Assembly: GCA_964510065.1 (NCBI GenBank)
Contig: CAZEAC010000067.1
Coordinates: forward strand, 1-24,577
Source: CAZEAC01 sp964510065
Lineage (GTDB): Bacteria; Bdellovibrionota_C; UBA2361; CAIXSY01
Length of the DNA: 24,577 bases
Direction: 5' to 3'
The translations under genes and the position numbers were made by a program. Below the pieces are notes generated by a model. That model made no database searches and had not been told where the DNA came from. It saw only the letters and a list, made by a program, of their open reading frames with translations. Of this stretch, positions 14,454 through 23,161 are shown piece after piece. Each line of letters opens with the position of its first letter. The stretch's first letter is position 1.

Positions 14454-16894
14454 AGAGTATCGCTATGCAGTTCGTAAAGTGCATTGTTGTAGCAGCCGCG
14501 CTGTTGGCAGTCAGCATTGAGCAAGGCCACGCGCTCGCATCTCCAAATGACCTTGGCTTCGATGGTGCCGCCGTTAATGAGCTTGCGCAGGGGGGTGGTT
14601 TTGTCTATGCCGCCGTTGATGGGCCGAAGGGTATTTTTGTAAGCGATGATTTTGGAACTACTTGGCGATTTGCTTCGGGAGGTAGCTACAATGTTGGTCG
14701 TGGAGTAGATCTTTTAACGACGAGCACACGGGTTTTCGCTATTTTGGGCAAGAAAGTTTTTTATTCCAGCTTCTCACTTGCGCCGCAATGGCAAGAGCTT
14801 GATCTTGGCTTCTCAGCAGGAAGCAGCAGTGGGGCGTTTGTAGATCCTGAAAAGCCGAATTCGTTAGCGACTGATGGGACATTCCTGTTTGTGTCTTCTA
14901 ATTATGGTAAAGTGCGCTCGGTTTCGCTCGCCTCGCTAACTCTTCTTGATACCTCGACACTCCCAGAAGTTACCGAGCCGGTTAATGTGCCGCGGCTTGC
15001 ACCAGTCGGCAGCAATAGAATTTTTGCATTTAAGGGAAAAATTGGCGGAGCTTCTGGAAGAGTCTTTCGCACGACCTATGATTCAAGCAGTGGTGTTTTT
15101 TCGACTTGGGGTGAGCGGACACCTGATGCCATAAAAGGCGACGGCGGACGTATTGGTGGTGTCTTCAGTAATGGTAGCGGGACTGTTTATGTAACTACTT
15201 TCGGGGGTGGGCCAGCGTCACAGAGGTTCTTCAAGAGCACTGATGGCGGAGACACGTTTTCTGCAGTTGCCCCAAGCCTTCCTGCGGGGGCCTCATTTAA
15301 AATTCGTGGGGCAAAATTCCGCGGTAGTACTCATATTGTCGGAGGGTTTATCAGCGGCAATGATGGCAATGATTTTGAGGCATTACCATTTCCCACAACG
15401 TCGTCAGGTGCTTCAATTAACGGAGTTGCCATGCTTATCGATCAAAATGATTCGAATATGGTCATGAGTAGCTCAGCAATCGGGCCTCTTGTGACTACGG
15501 ATGCTGATAATGCGGGCAGTTCTAGCTGGCAAGCTCGCACGCGCGGGCTTCGTGGCATGAATGTTTTTGATATGGCACAGTCCTCTGACTTGAGTATTAC
15601 GGTGCTCGGCATCGCCACGGGTATCGCAAGAAGTAAAGATTTCGCCACCGCGAGCGTGAGCGCCAAGGCAGTGCCGACGTTCAATTTCCCTATTGTGCCT
15701 GTGATATCTGGGTCAAAGGTAGTCGAGGCGATCCGCGCGGTTGCGATTGATCCGGATAATTCGAACGTGGTCTATGTCGGCGGTTCGAAGCTTTATAAGG
15801 TGGTCTTCGATAGTCAAGATAGTCCCACGTGGAGCGTTATCCACGCGCCGTCGCCAAGCACGCTCGATGTCTCGGACATCGTGGTGCTGGGCGATAAAAT
15901 CGTAGTTTCTTTTTTGCAAACTGTTGGTTCGCTAAACGGGAAAATCATGATCTTTAACCGTTCGACGCTTGCCGAAGAGACGACCGCGCTGGATGGATAT
16001 CCGGTCCGTGTACTGACATCGGCCACGAACTCCGTTCTTTATGCAGGTGTTGGTGGGAATGAAACAGCGGAGACTGAAGATGTGACCACCGATCGTGGGC
16101 TTTTTAGGAGTGCTGACGCAGGTCTGACCTGGAAAAAAATCGAAACCAATGACGCGCTTAAGTATGCCGGCGTCAACGGACTGGCGTACGATTTTTTTGA
16201 TGACCTGCTGTATGTCTCGGGTAATGGTTTTAAGACTGGAGAGACTGCCCAAGATGTCGGGCTTGGAGATCGTGAAGAGTCGGGCAATGTGTTTTTGATT
16301 AAAAAGGCATCGCGATCAAAACCGACTGTGGCCTTGCCACGAGCGGGTATTGATACTACGAAAAAAGTTACGGCCCTTACCATTGCGACGAAAGACAACT
16401 CGCAAAATGCCTATGTCACGCAGGGCAGTAAGGTTTTGGTCAGTAACGGTAACGGTGATGCGTGGGCGCTTCTTTACGAAGGGCTTGAAGACGACCAAAC
16501 GAATCTACTTTTCTTTGATGATCTTGTGCAAAATAGCGATGCGGGGCTCAACACTCTTCAGGGGAATCCGAACCTAGTAGTGAGCGGTATTCCCGAAAAG
16601 ATTAGCGCGCTTAGCAAGAAAAAGATCGAAATTACGCTTAGCAAGGAAGTGGTTGATAGTGCGACGAATCGACGAAAAGTTCGTGCGCGTATGTCGGGAA
16701 ATACGCTTCGAATCGCCAAAAGAAATGAGACCGCGCTGCTTGTGCTTCCGCGAGGCAAATGGCCCTCGAGCGGCACGGTGCGCGTGACCGTGAGTTCGGA
16801 GCTCCAAGCAAAAGATGGCGAAGCGTTAGACAGTGATTACGATGGAGTGCAGGGTGGGAAGTCGCTCAAGCGAAATGTTAAAATATCGCGATAA
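14450..16894 (+). CDS. Large exported Asp-box (BNR/sialidase-like repeat) protein
   Basis: 814 residues with a Sec signal peptide (MKSIAMQFVKCIVVAAALLA, cleavage near HALA). Several Asp-box motifs (S-x-D-x-G-x-T-W) mark beta-propeller blades: SDDFGTTW at 65-72, STDGGDTF near 261, SADAGLTW near 551, and a degenerate NGNGDAW near 663. The C-terminus is an Ig-like domain of the SbsA type, with KKIEITLSKEVVDSATNRRK and a late Asp-rich DSDYDG. It is probably a secreted or surface beta-propeller protein. Sialidase catalytic residues are not apparent, and Asp boxes also occur in photosynthesis-assembly and Vps10-type proteins. It overlaps ligA by 4 bp. No C-terminal sorting signal is seen. Confidence 0.82.
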   Translation: MKSIAMQFVKCIVVAAALLAVSIEQGHALASPNDLGFDGAAVNELAQGGGFVYAAVDGPKGIFVSDDFGTTWRFASGGSYNVGRGVDLLTTSTRVFAILGKKVFYSSFSLAPQWQELDLGFSAGSSSGAFVDPEKPNSLATDGTFLFVSSNYGKVRSVSLASLTLLDTSTLPEVTEPVNVPRLAPVGSNRIFAFKGKIGGASGRVFRTTYDSSSGVFSTWGERTPDAIKGDGGRIGGVFSNGSGTVYVTTFGGGPASQRFFKSTDGGDTFSAVAPSLPAGASFKIRGAKFRGSTHIVGGFISGNDGNDFEALPFPTTSSGASINGVAMLIDQNDSNMVMSSSAIGPLVTTDADNAGSSSWQARTRGLRGMNVFDMAQSSDLSITVLGIATGIARSKDFATASVSAKAVPTFNFPIVPVISGSKVVEAIRAVAIDPDNSNVVYVGGSKLYKVVFDSQDSPTWSVIHAPSPSTLDVSDIVVLGDKIVVSFLQTVGSLNGKIMIFNRSTLAEETTALDGYPVRVLTSATNSVLYAGVGGNETAETEDVTTDRGLFRSADAGLTWKKIETNDALKYAGVNGLAYDFFDDLLYVSGNGFKTGETAQDVGLGDREESGNVFLIKKASRSKPTVALPRAGIDTTKKVTALTIATKDNSQNAYVTQGSKVLVSNGNGDAWALLYEGLEDDQTNLLFFDDLVQNSDAGLNTLQGNPNLVVSGIPEKISALSKKKIEITLSKEVVDSATNRRKVRARMSGNTLRIAKRNETALLVLPRGKWPSSGTVRVTVSSELQAKDGEALDSDYDGVQGGKSLKRNVKISR

Positions 16895-16919
16895 ATTGCA
16901 ACCCCTCGGTGATGCAACG

Positions 16920-16949
16920 CGAAGGCAGGAGTGAAGACTCGCGCCTTTG
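16920..16949. terminator. Hairpin between convergent genes
   Basis: CGAAGGC (16920-16926) pairs with GCCTTTG (16943-16949, one G-T pair), and GAGT (16929-16932) with ACTC (16937-16940) around a GAAG tetraloop. It lies in the 93-bp gap between the convergent Asp-box and PH-domain genes, where a shared terminator would be. There is no T-run on either strand, so termination by this hairpin alone is doubtful. Confidence 0.3.
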
Positions 16950-16987
16950 TCGGCCTACGACGCGCTTGGGTACAGCTCAGAGAATAT

Positions 16988-17689
16988 CTACTGATAGAGC
17001 GGTGCACCTCGTGGCGTGCGGTCGTTTCGTTTTCCTAGCGATGCAAGTGCTCCAAGGAGCGAGGACTTAATTGCCAGGGCATTCTTTCGAGAAAGTCCTT
17101 CTATACGAGCGAACTCCTCGGAGTCGTGTGACGGCGTGCGCACCTCGAGATAGTAAAGCCCGAGGAGCGCTTGCGGAAAGGCGCATCCAATGTAGACATC
17201 GTTAATACGGTGAAGTGGGTAGGCGCCCATAGTTCGAAATATAACCCCTTTTTTTATGACAAAATTCATCTGCTCAATCCAGTAACCGAAAGACTGCCGG
17301 TAAAGAACTAGATAGAGAAAATAGGCGGAGGTAAAAATGACCGTCAGCAACATGTAAAGAAGTCCCCCTGCATTATATGGTGGAAGAATTCGAAGAAACA
17401 TTTGGTCGTCAACGATATTAGCCAAACCAATCAATGTTGTGACAAGCCCTACGCAAAGAAGCCAGGGGACCGTTTGTGCAAAGAGATGGCGCAGGGAAAT
17501 GGGATAACGGTCGTGTAGGTGGCGTAGCTCGAGCGGTGAGGGAGATGCCTCGCGACGGCGCGCACGAGTAGTGTTCTCTCGGTTATCAGCGTGCGATTGC
17601 GATTCGGCAGGAGGGGCATGTACACGCGATATGCCATGCAGTCTTTGGTTAAACACCCGATGGTTGGCCGGCATGGTCAGGTCTTTCAT
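16988..17689 (-). CDS. Bacterial PH-domain membrane protein (bPH2/DUF304-like)
   Basis: 233 residues from the ATG at 17689, supported by GGAG upstream; an in-frame start at 17767 is possible. The first 60 residues are hydrophilic and Arg-rich. Two membrane segments follow (about 70-92 with QTVPWLLCVGLVTTLIGLAN, and 107-130). After them comes a bacterial PH domain (134-204), with FVIKKGVIFRTMGAYPLHRI and LGLYYLEVRTPS. In YdbS/YdbT-type proteins such domains are attached to the inner membrane and their role is poorly understood. The gene is alone, divergent from gltX and convergent with the Asp-box gene. Most relatives carry tandem bPH2 domains; here a single copy is seen. Confidence 0.75.
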   Translation of the reverse strand: MKDLTMPANHRVFNQRLHGISRVHAPPAESQSHADNRENTTRARRREASPSPLELRHLHDRYPISLRHLFAQTVPWLLCVGLVTTLIGLANIVDDQMFLRILPPYNAGGLLYMLLTVIFTSAYFLYLVLYRQSFGYWIEQMNFVIKKGVIFRTMGAYPLHRINDVYIGCAFPQALLGLYYLEVRTPSHDSEEFARIEGLSRKNALAIKSSLLGALASLGKRNDRTPRGAPLYQ

Positions 17690-17839
17690 TGTCGCTCCGT
17701 CTTTGTGGTGAAACGTCTTAGCTTTAAGATTTGCCCCTTGGACGGGAAATATCGCGAAGCTATTCAATTTTTATGCATTTTAGACCTTTGCCCTAGCTCC
17801 CTATTCAAAGACCAGCAATTACGTTAGTCTGGGCCCCTT

Positions 17840-19339
17840 ATGAAAGAGGTTCGCACCCGTTTCGCCCCTAGTCCTACAGGCTTCCAGCATGTTGGCGGTT
17901 TCCGTACGGCATTTTACGCCTATCTATTGGCCAAGCATTTTGGCGGCAAGTTTCTTCTTCGAATTGAAGACACTGACCGAGAACGTTTTGTCCCGGGTGC
18001 TATACGTTTCATTATCGAGGAGCTTGCCTGGTTTGGGATTAGCTTCGACGAAGGGCCGAGCCTTTCCGAACTTGAGAAAGCCGGTGAACCGGTTGTCGGG
18101 CTCCAGGATATTGGTGGGCCCTACGGCCCCTATATTCAGAGCTTGCGTCTGCCGCGCTACCGCGAGATCGCAGACGAGCTCATAGCAAAAGGGCATGCGT
18201 ATCGCTGCGATTGCACTCCGGAGATGCTTGAGAAGGAGCGTCTTGAGCAGCTCGCACGAAAGGAGCTTCCTGGTTACTCCGGTTTCTGTCGTGGGCGTGA
18301 GGTGCCAGCAAGCGCAACGCATTGCGTCCGTTTTAAGATGGCGCCCAAGCGCGCGCTTCAACTTAATGATGCGGTAAAGAAGATAGTCACCTGGGACGCA
18401 GTGCCGATGAAAGATCCTGTGCTTATGAAGAGCGACGGTTATCCGACCTATCATCTCGCCTCGGTCGTTGATGATCACGACATGCTTATTACCCATGTGA
18501 TGCGTGGCGACGAATGGTTATCTTCAGCGCCGCTGCATCTTATGCTGTACGAGGCTTTAGGATGGGAGGCGCCACTGTTTGCGCATCTCCCGGTAATTTT
18601 AGGAAGCGACGGCAAGAAGCTCTCCAAGCGCACTGGTGCAGCGTCGAGTAAATCGCTTCGCGAAGAAGGCTATCTCGCCGAGGCCGTACTGAATTACGTT
18701 GTGCTCATCGGCTGGGCCCCAGGAGAGGGAAGTGATCAAGAAGTTTTCAGCCGAGAGGAGTTAATCGCTAAATTCACCTTAGAACGGGTTAATAACGCGA
18801 GCGGAGTTTTTGATGCGAATAAACTCGCCTGGATGAATGGGCTGTATATCCGAAAGCTTCCGGTCCAGGAGTTTAGCGCGCGAGCGCGGCCGTTACTGGA
18901 AAATTCACAATTCGGTGCCGAATTTAGAAAATATCCTGAGCGCTGGAACGCGATGGCGCCACATGTGCAGGAGCGCACGAAGCTACTCCCCGAAGTTGTG
19001 GCGATGGTTGATTTTCTTTTTCTACGTGAGATTCCAAGAGCCGTCGATGAGATGTTTCAGAAGGGAATTGACCGGCCGAAAGCAATCGAAATTCTCAGTC
19101 GTACAATCCAGATAGTGAGTGCCTTACCAACCTTTTTGCACAAAGACATAGAAGCCGCGCTGAGACCGCTTGCCGAAGAGTTCTCGTTAAAAGTGGGGCC
19201 AATATTTGGGGTAATCCGAATCGCGGTAACGGGGAAGAAAGTAACGCCACCGCTTTTTGAATCTATTGAGGTGCTTGGAAAGGAAATAACACTTGCCCGA
19301 CTTAACGAGACTCTGTCAATGCTTCGGGGGCAAGGGTAA
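17840..19339 (+). CDS. gltX: Glutamyl-tRNA synthetase GltX
   Basis: 499 residues, class Ib aminoacyl-tRNA synthetase; charges tRNA-Glu with glutamate. The ATP-binding HIGH-type motif is H17-V-G-G within APSPTGFQHVGGFRTAF, and the KMSKS-type motif is KLSKR at 260-264. A CxC...C zinc-site pattern (YRCDCTPE, then GYSGFCRG) lies in the zinc-binding region. About 15 extra residues occur at 75-91 between FDEGP and GGPYGPYIQS compared with typical bacterial GluRS. No good ribosome-binding site precedes the ATG, but the MKEVRTRFAPSPTG start is conventional. CTATTCAA occurs twice upstream (17760-17767 and 17801-17808). The 3' end overlaps the AI-2E family gene by 38 bp. Whether it is discriminating cannot be told. 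Confidence 0.96.
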   Translation: MKEVRTRFAPSPTGFQHVGGFRTAFYAYLLAKHFGGKFLLRIEDTDRERFVPGAIRFIIEELAWFGISFDEGPSLSELEKAGEPVVGLQDIGGPYGPYIQSLRLPRYREIADELIAKGHAYRCDCTPEMLEKERLEQLARKELPGYSGFCRGREVPASATHCVRFKMAPKRALQLNDAVKKIVTWDAVPMKDPVLMKSDGYPTYHLASVVDDHDMLITHVMRGDEWLSSAPLHLMLYEALGWEAPLFAHLPVILGSDGKKLSKRTGAASSKSLREEGYLAEAVLNYVVLIGWAPGEGSDQEVFSREELIAKFTLERVNNASGVFDANKLAWMNGLYIRKLPVQEFSARARPLLENSQFGAEFRKYPERWNAMAPHVQERTKLLPEVVAMVDFLFLREIPRAVDEMFQKGIDRPKAIEILSRTIQIVSALPTFLHKDIEAALRPLAEEFSLKVGPIFGVIRIAVTGKKVTPPLFESIEVLGKEITLARLNETLSMLRGQG

Positions 19340-20363
19340 GCAGTTCGTGCCAAAGCACTCTCGAGATTGCGATAATTACTGGACCGATAATTATTCCGAC
19401 AAGTCCAAAGCCTAAAAGTCCTCCAATTACGCCGGCAAACACTAGCAAAAAAGGTAGCGTGCTTGCCTGGCTGATAAAGTAGGGCCTAAGGATATTGTCG
19501 ATCATACTCACCACGCCAAGTCCCCATAGAGCCAACAGAATCGCGGCGAGCATCGATTGTGATTGCAGTGCTACCACGATAGCTACCGGAATATATACAA
19601 GCGGCGCGCCAAACGGGAGAAGTGAAAGAATCGTAGTCAGCACACCAAGAAACAGCGGCACCGGAGCACCTGCGAAATAGTAACCGACTCCAGCGAGCGC
19701 TCCCTGCGCGATTGCGGTCATTACCATGCCGTATACTGCGGCACGAGTAACTTCGCGCGCTTCCGCCATCATTCTTTGAAAGCGTCTTCCGCCAATTTTG
19801 CTCAAAATTTCGAGGAGTTCATGTCCAAGCTTTTCACCGCGCGAGTAGAGCAGGTACATCAGCACAAAGCAGACGCAGAGATTAAAAACGGTCCGAGCAA
19901 ATCCACGGGCCGCGCTCGTTGCGACCTGCACCAGTGTGTCGCGGTTATCGGTGAAAACTTGTGAAGTGTTAAATTCCTGAAAATAGCTGCGCACTCGTTC
20001 AGCGATTGCCGGACTGAGCCACGGGATTTTTTTTAATGTGCGATCAAGGTTTTCGGCAGTAAGGTATAGCTCTGCCGTCGCATGGGCTTTCCTCACCTCG
20101 CGTGCTACGCCAAAGCCAAGCGGCAATAAGATTCCAACGACCAAGCCGGCCGCAAGGAGCGTCATCAAAAGTGGGGCAAACGCTTTCGCTCCTCTAAGCC
20201 CACTCTTTACTCTGCGGTAGATCGGCCAGGTGGTAAGCGAAATCACCACGGCCCATGCCGCGGCAGGGAGAAAAGGGCGAAGCACAACGAGTAGACCAGC
20301 GCATATCAGCAAGATAAACAGTGTAAATATGCTTGCCCCTAGTCGTAACCGTTGCTCTTCCAT
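19302..20363 (-). CDS. AI-2E family (UPF0118) membrane protein
   Basis: 353 residues from the ATG at 20363 (MEEQRLRLGAS); a TTG at 20420 is in frame but adds a polar, unlikely N-terminus. The PF01594 pattern is clear: two N-terminal membrane helices (SIFTLFILLICAGLLVVLRP then a WAVVISLTTWPIYRR segment), a central amphipathic region, and a C-terminal bundle with the conserved GVGYYFAGAPVPLFLGVLT, LPFGAPLVYIP and LRPYFIS motifs. About seven or eight membrane segments. The family includes the AI-2 exporter TqsA and sodium/proton antiporters; the substrate is not predictable. The last 38 bp overlap the end of gltX on the opposite strand. It is divergent from rpsO, with a strong promoter facing rpsO. 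Confidence 0.9.
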   Translation of the reverse strand: MEEQRLRLGASIFTLFILLICAGLLVVLRPFLPAAAWAVVISLTTWPIYRRVKSGLRGAKAFAPLLMTLLAAGLVVGILLPLGFGVAREVRKAHATAELYLTAENLDRTLKKIPWLSPAIAERVRSYFQEFNTSQVFTDNRDTLVQVATSAARGFARTVFNLCVCFVLMYLLYSRGEKLGHELLEILSKIGGRRFQRMMAEAREVTRAAVYGMVMTAIAQGALAGVGYYFAGAPVPLFLGVLTTILSLLPFGAPLVYIPVAIVVALQSQSMLAAILLALWGLGVVSMIDNILRPYFISQASTLPFLLVFAGVIGGLLGFGLVGIIIGPVIIAISRVLWHELLTLAPEALTESR

Positions 20364-20510
20364 GCTATTTTTGATCCGGCATTGCTTTCGAAGCGGAGGC
20401 GGCAAGATTGTCTGGTGCAACTGACATTGGTACAGAAGTATATTCCTGCCAAATCCTTGAAGTAAATTGGAAAGTTAGCTACGATTGAAGCTCTTTCTGG
20501 GGCTAACCGT

Positions 20511-20539
20511 TTGACATCCTTTATTTTTCCTGTTACAAC
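20511..20539 (+). promoter_or_regulatory. Sigma-70-type promoter for rpsO
   Basis: A perfect TTGACA (20511-20516) and TACAAC (20534-20539) are 17 bp apart, ahead of a GAGGAG ribosome-binding site near 20573-20578 and the rpsO ATG at 20584. This is the clearest promoter in the window by consensus and spacing, and it could also serve pnp by read-through. Confidence 0.65.
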
Positions 20540-20583
20540 GTAGCCAAGTATTTAAGAGTAAAAAAAGAAACGAGGAGTAGTTA

Positions 20584-20877
20584 ATGTCAACGGCAGATTC
20601 CGCAGCATCTTCGGGAATCGGTAGTAATATCGAAGAGGCACTTAAAAAGCTTCGCCTAAATGATAAAGATTGTGGTTCTCCTGAGGTTCAGGTCGCGCTA
20701 TTAACGCAGCGCATTGAACAGATCTCCACGCATATGAAAAAGTTCGTCAAGGACTTCCACTCGGAGCGTGGCATGATGAAGCTGATTTCTCGGCGCAAAA
20801 GACTTCTTGAGTATCTGAAGAATGAGAGTGTCGAGCGATACCGTAAGACGCTTACCGTTCTTGGTTTAAGAAAATAA
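20584..20877 (+). CDS. rpsO: 30S ribosomal protein S15
   Basis: 97 residues, slightly longer than the usual 89 because of a Ser/Ala-rich N-terminus (MSTADSAASSGIGSN). The four-helix S15 fold is recognised from GSPEVQVALLTQRIEQISTH, the 16S-binding segment DFHSERGMMKLISRRKRLLEY, and the closing RYRKTLTVLGLRK. S15 binds the three-way junction of helices 20-22 of 16S rRNA and nucleates the central domain of the 30S subunit. AACGAGGAG sits 5 bp before the ATG. The rpsO-pnp order is common in bacteria, where S15 often represses its own mRNA. The leader has no visible homologue of the known repression pseudoknots. Confidence 0.97.
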   Translation: MSTADSAASSGIGSNIEEALKKLRLNDKDCGSPEVQVALLTQRIEQISTHMKKFVKDFHSERGMMKLISRRKRLLEYLKNESVERYRKTLTVLGLRK

Positions 20878-20922
20878 ATTGGAATATGCGCTTTTCGCGT
20901 TGCCTTACCAGTCCGAGCAGTG

Positions 20923-20945
20923 ACCTGTTTGGATCGGCGGCAGGT
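20923..20945 (+). promoter_or_regulatory. Weak hairpin in the rpsO-pnp spacer
   Basis: The 141-bp spacer between rpsO and pnp has one modest inverted repeat, ACCTG (20923-20927) with CAGGT (20941-20945), a 13-nt loop between. In enterobacteria the pnp leader hairpin is cleaved by RNase III for autoregulation. A similar role here is only a guess from position, as the stem is much shorter. Confidence 0.2.
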
Positions 20946-21018
20946 GGGCGTGTATTGCATTAATCAATCGACATATCCCGTGTTGGGGTCATTCGTAATA
21001 AATAGTTAGGAGAAATAT

Positions 21019-23121
21019 ATGGTTGTCCTAGAGAGGGACTTTCATGGCCGTCGTTTTCGTATAGAGACTGGCCGAATTGCTAAACAGGCTTCTGGTTCCG
21101 TGTTAGTGAGCTATGGCGAGTCTGTCATAATGGTTACCGCATGTGCGGGCGAAGAGAAGGGCGAGGACTTCCTCCCGCTCACTATCGATTATATCGAGAA
21201 GAACTATGCCGCCGGCAAAATTCCAGGCGGTTTTTTTAAGCGCGAAGGAAAGCTCAGCGAAAAAGAAACGTTGATCTCGCGAATTATCGATCGGCCTTGC
21301 CGACCGCTTTTCCCCGAGGGCTTCACTCACGAAATTCAGGTCGTTGCCACTGTCGTTTCGGCAGATGCTGAGAACGAGACCGATGGTCTCGCCGTGGTTG
21401 GTGCTTCTGCCGCATTGACGCTTTCTGAGCTTCCTTTTGAGGGACCGATTGCCGCAGTTCGCGTCGCGCGAATTAACGGCAAGCTTGTGATTAATCCGCT
21501 CAGTAGTGAGATGTCGCAAACCGATCTGAACTTTATCGTCGCCGGAACGCGTGACGCAATTGTGATGGTCGAAGGTGGCGCGCAGGAAGTGCCGGAGGCT
21601 GAGGTGCTTGAGGCCTTGATGTATGCACATCGCGAGCTTCAACCGCTCATCGATATGCAGCTCGAGCTTCGCGAAAAGGCCGGAAGGCCGAAGATGGAGG
21701 TGAAACCTCCCGAGCTCGATTCGGCGCTTGTAAAGAAAATCACCGATTTCCTCACGCCACGCGTGAAAAAAGGTATCCGCGTAAAGGAGAAGCTCGCTCG
21801 CCATGATGCGCTTGCTGCGGTCAAAGACGAGGCCAAGGCGGAGTTTGTCAAAGAGGGCGATGAAAACGCCGAAGTGGCCGAGAAGATTCTTGGTAAGGTG
21901 TATGAAGATGTTCACTACAAGAGCGTCCGCTCAATGGTGTTCGATGAGAAAGTTCGTATTGATGGTCGTGATGAAAAGACCGTCCGTCCGATCACTATCG
22001 AAGTAGGAGTGTTGCCTCGAACCCACGGTTCAGCGCTCTTTACTCGAGGCGAAACACAAGCCTTGGTAATTTCGACTCTTGGCACGATGGAAGAAGCACA
22101 GCGACTCGATAATCTCATCGGCGAGACATCGAAGAGTTTCATGTTGCATTATAATTTTCCCGGCTATTCGGTCGGCGAAGTAAAGCCGATGCGTGGACCA
22201 GGACGTCGTGAGATCGGGCATGGTGCGCTCGCCGAACGTGCGGTGAAGCAGGTCGCGCCTAGCGAGAAGGAGTTCCCCTACGTAGTCCGTATCGTCTCCG
22301 AGATTACTGAAAGCAATGGTTCGAGTTCGATGGCATCAGTCTGTGGCGCGAGCCTCTCGATGATGGATGCCGGCGTGCCGTTAAAGGCTCCGGTTGCCGG
22401 TGTGGCGATGGGTCTTATGAAAGAAGGCGATAAATGCGCCATCTTGACCGATATTCTCGGTGACGAAGATCACCTCGGTGACATGGACTTCAAAGTCTGT
22501 GGAACAACCAAGGGAATCACTGCGCTGCAGATGGATATCAAGATCAAGGGGCTCTCCAAGGATATCATGGAGAAGGCGCTTGCGCAGGCTCGTGAAGGGC
22601 GGCTGCATATTCTCAGTAAGATGAATGAGGTGATCTCCGCGCCGCGGAAGATCCTCAACAAGTATGCGCCCCGTATCCATACAATGAAGGTCAATCCGGA
22701 GAAAATTCGCGAAATCATCGGCCCAGGAGGCAAGATGATTCGATCGATCACCGAATCGTGTGGGGTGAAGATTGAAGTTAGCGATGACGGTACAGTCAAG
22801 ATTGCAAGCAATGACGAAGCGAAGGTGAAGTCGGCAATCGACGTGATCCAAAGCCTCGTGCAAGAGGCGGTTATTGGCCAGATCTACAAGGGCGTCGTAA
22901 AAAGAATCGCTGATTTTGGGGCTTTTGTTGAGATCCTGCCGGGAACCGATGGGCTTGTGCATATTTCGCAGCTCGCTGATGAGAAGGTACGCCGGGTGAC
23001 CGACGTGCTGCAAGAAGGCGATGAAGTCTACGTCAAGGTGCTCGATGTCGATCGCCAGGGCAAGATCAGACTCTCGCGTCGCGATGCGATGGCTGAGATG
23101 AAGATGCAGGGGCAGGGGTAA
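21019..23121 (+). CDS. pnp: Polynucleotide phosphorylase
   Basis: 700 residues. Phosphorolytic 3'-5' exoribonuclease, which forms a trimer and can join the RNA degradosome. Domains in order: RNase PH core 1 (to about 140), helical linker (230-310), RNase PH core 2 (about 320-540), KH domain (about 550-610) with the IIGPGGKMIRSI loop, and S1 domain (about 617-690) with GVVKRIADFGAFVEI and GLVHISQ. The catalytic region has the SNGSSSMASVCG phosphate site and DILGDEDHLGDMDFKV with the metal-binding Asp pair. TAGGAGAA lies before the ATG. It follows rpsO on the same strand. No rne or other degradosome gene is in the window. Confidence 0.98.
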   Translation: MVVLERDFHGRRFRIETGRIAKQASGSVLVSYGESVIMVTACAGEEKGEDFLPLTIDYIEKNYAAGKIPGGFFKREGKLSEKETLISRIIDRPCRPLFPEGFTHEIQVVATVVSADAENETDGLAVVGASAALTLSELPFEGPIAAVRVARINGKLVINPLSSEMSQTDLNFIVAGTRDAIVMVEGGAQEVPEAEVLEALMYAHRELQPLIDMQLELREKAGRPKMEVKPPELDSALVKKITDFLTPRVKKGIRVKEKLARHDALAAVKDEAKAEFVKEGDENAEVAEKILGKVYEDVHYKSVRSMVFDEKVRIDGRDEKTVRPITIEVGVLPRTHGSALFTRGETQALVISTLGTMEEAQRLDNLIGETSKSFMLHYNFPGYSVGEVKPMRGPGRREIGHGALAERAVKQVAPSEKEFPYVVRIVSEITESNGSSSMASVCGASLSMMDAGVPLKAPVAGVAMGLMKEGDKCAILTDILGDEDHLGDMDFKVCGTTKGITALQMDIKIKGLSKDIMEKALAQAREGRLHILSKMNEVISAPRKILNKYAPRIHTMKVNPEKIREIIGPGGKMIRSITESCGVKIEVSDDGTVKIASNDEAKVKSAIDVIQSLVQEAVIGQIYKGVVKRIADFGAFVEILPGTDGLVHISQLADEKVRRVTDVLQEGDEVYVKVLDVDRQGKIRLSRRDAMAEMKMQGQG

Positions 23122-23127
23122 GCCGCA

Positions 23128-23156
23128 TGGAGGGCCGCGCTCGTCGCGCCCCTCCA
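23128..23156. terminator. Strong hairpin after pnp
   Basis: TGGAGGG (23128-23134) pairs with CCCTCCA (23150-23156), a C-C mismatch follows, then CGCG pairs within (23136-23139 with 23145-23148) around a 5-nt loop. It lies between the pnp stop and the convergent stop of the 23162 gene, so it could serve both strands. There is no U-run, so a Rho-dependent or mRNA-end-protecting role is as likely as intrinsic termination. Confidence 0.45.
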
Positions 23157-23161
23157 GTCAT

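Noticed and set aside
23128..23156. Classical Rho-independent terminator after pnp
   Set aside because: The stem is strong, but no T-run follows on either strand, so I kept it only as a terminator-like hairpin with moderate confidence.
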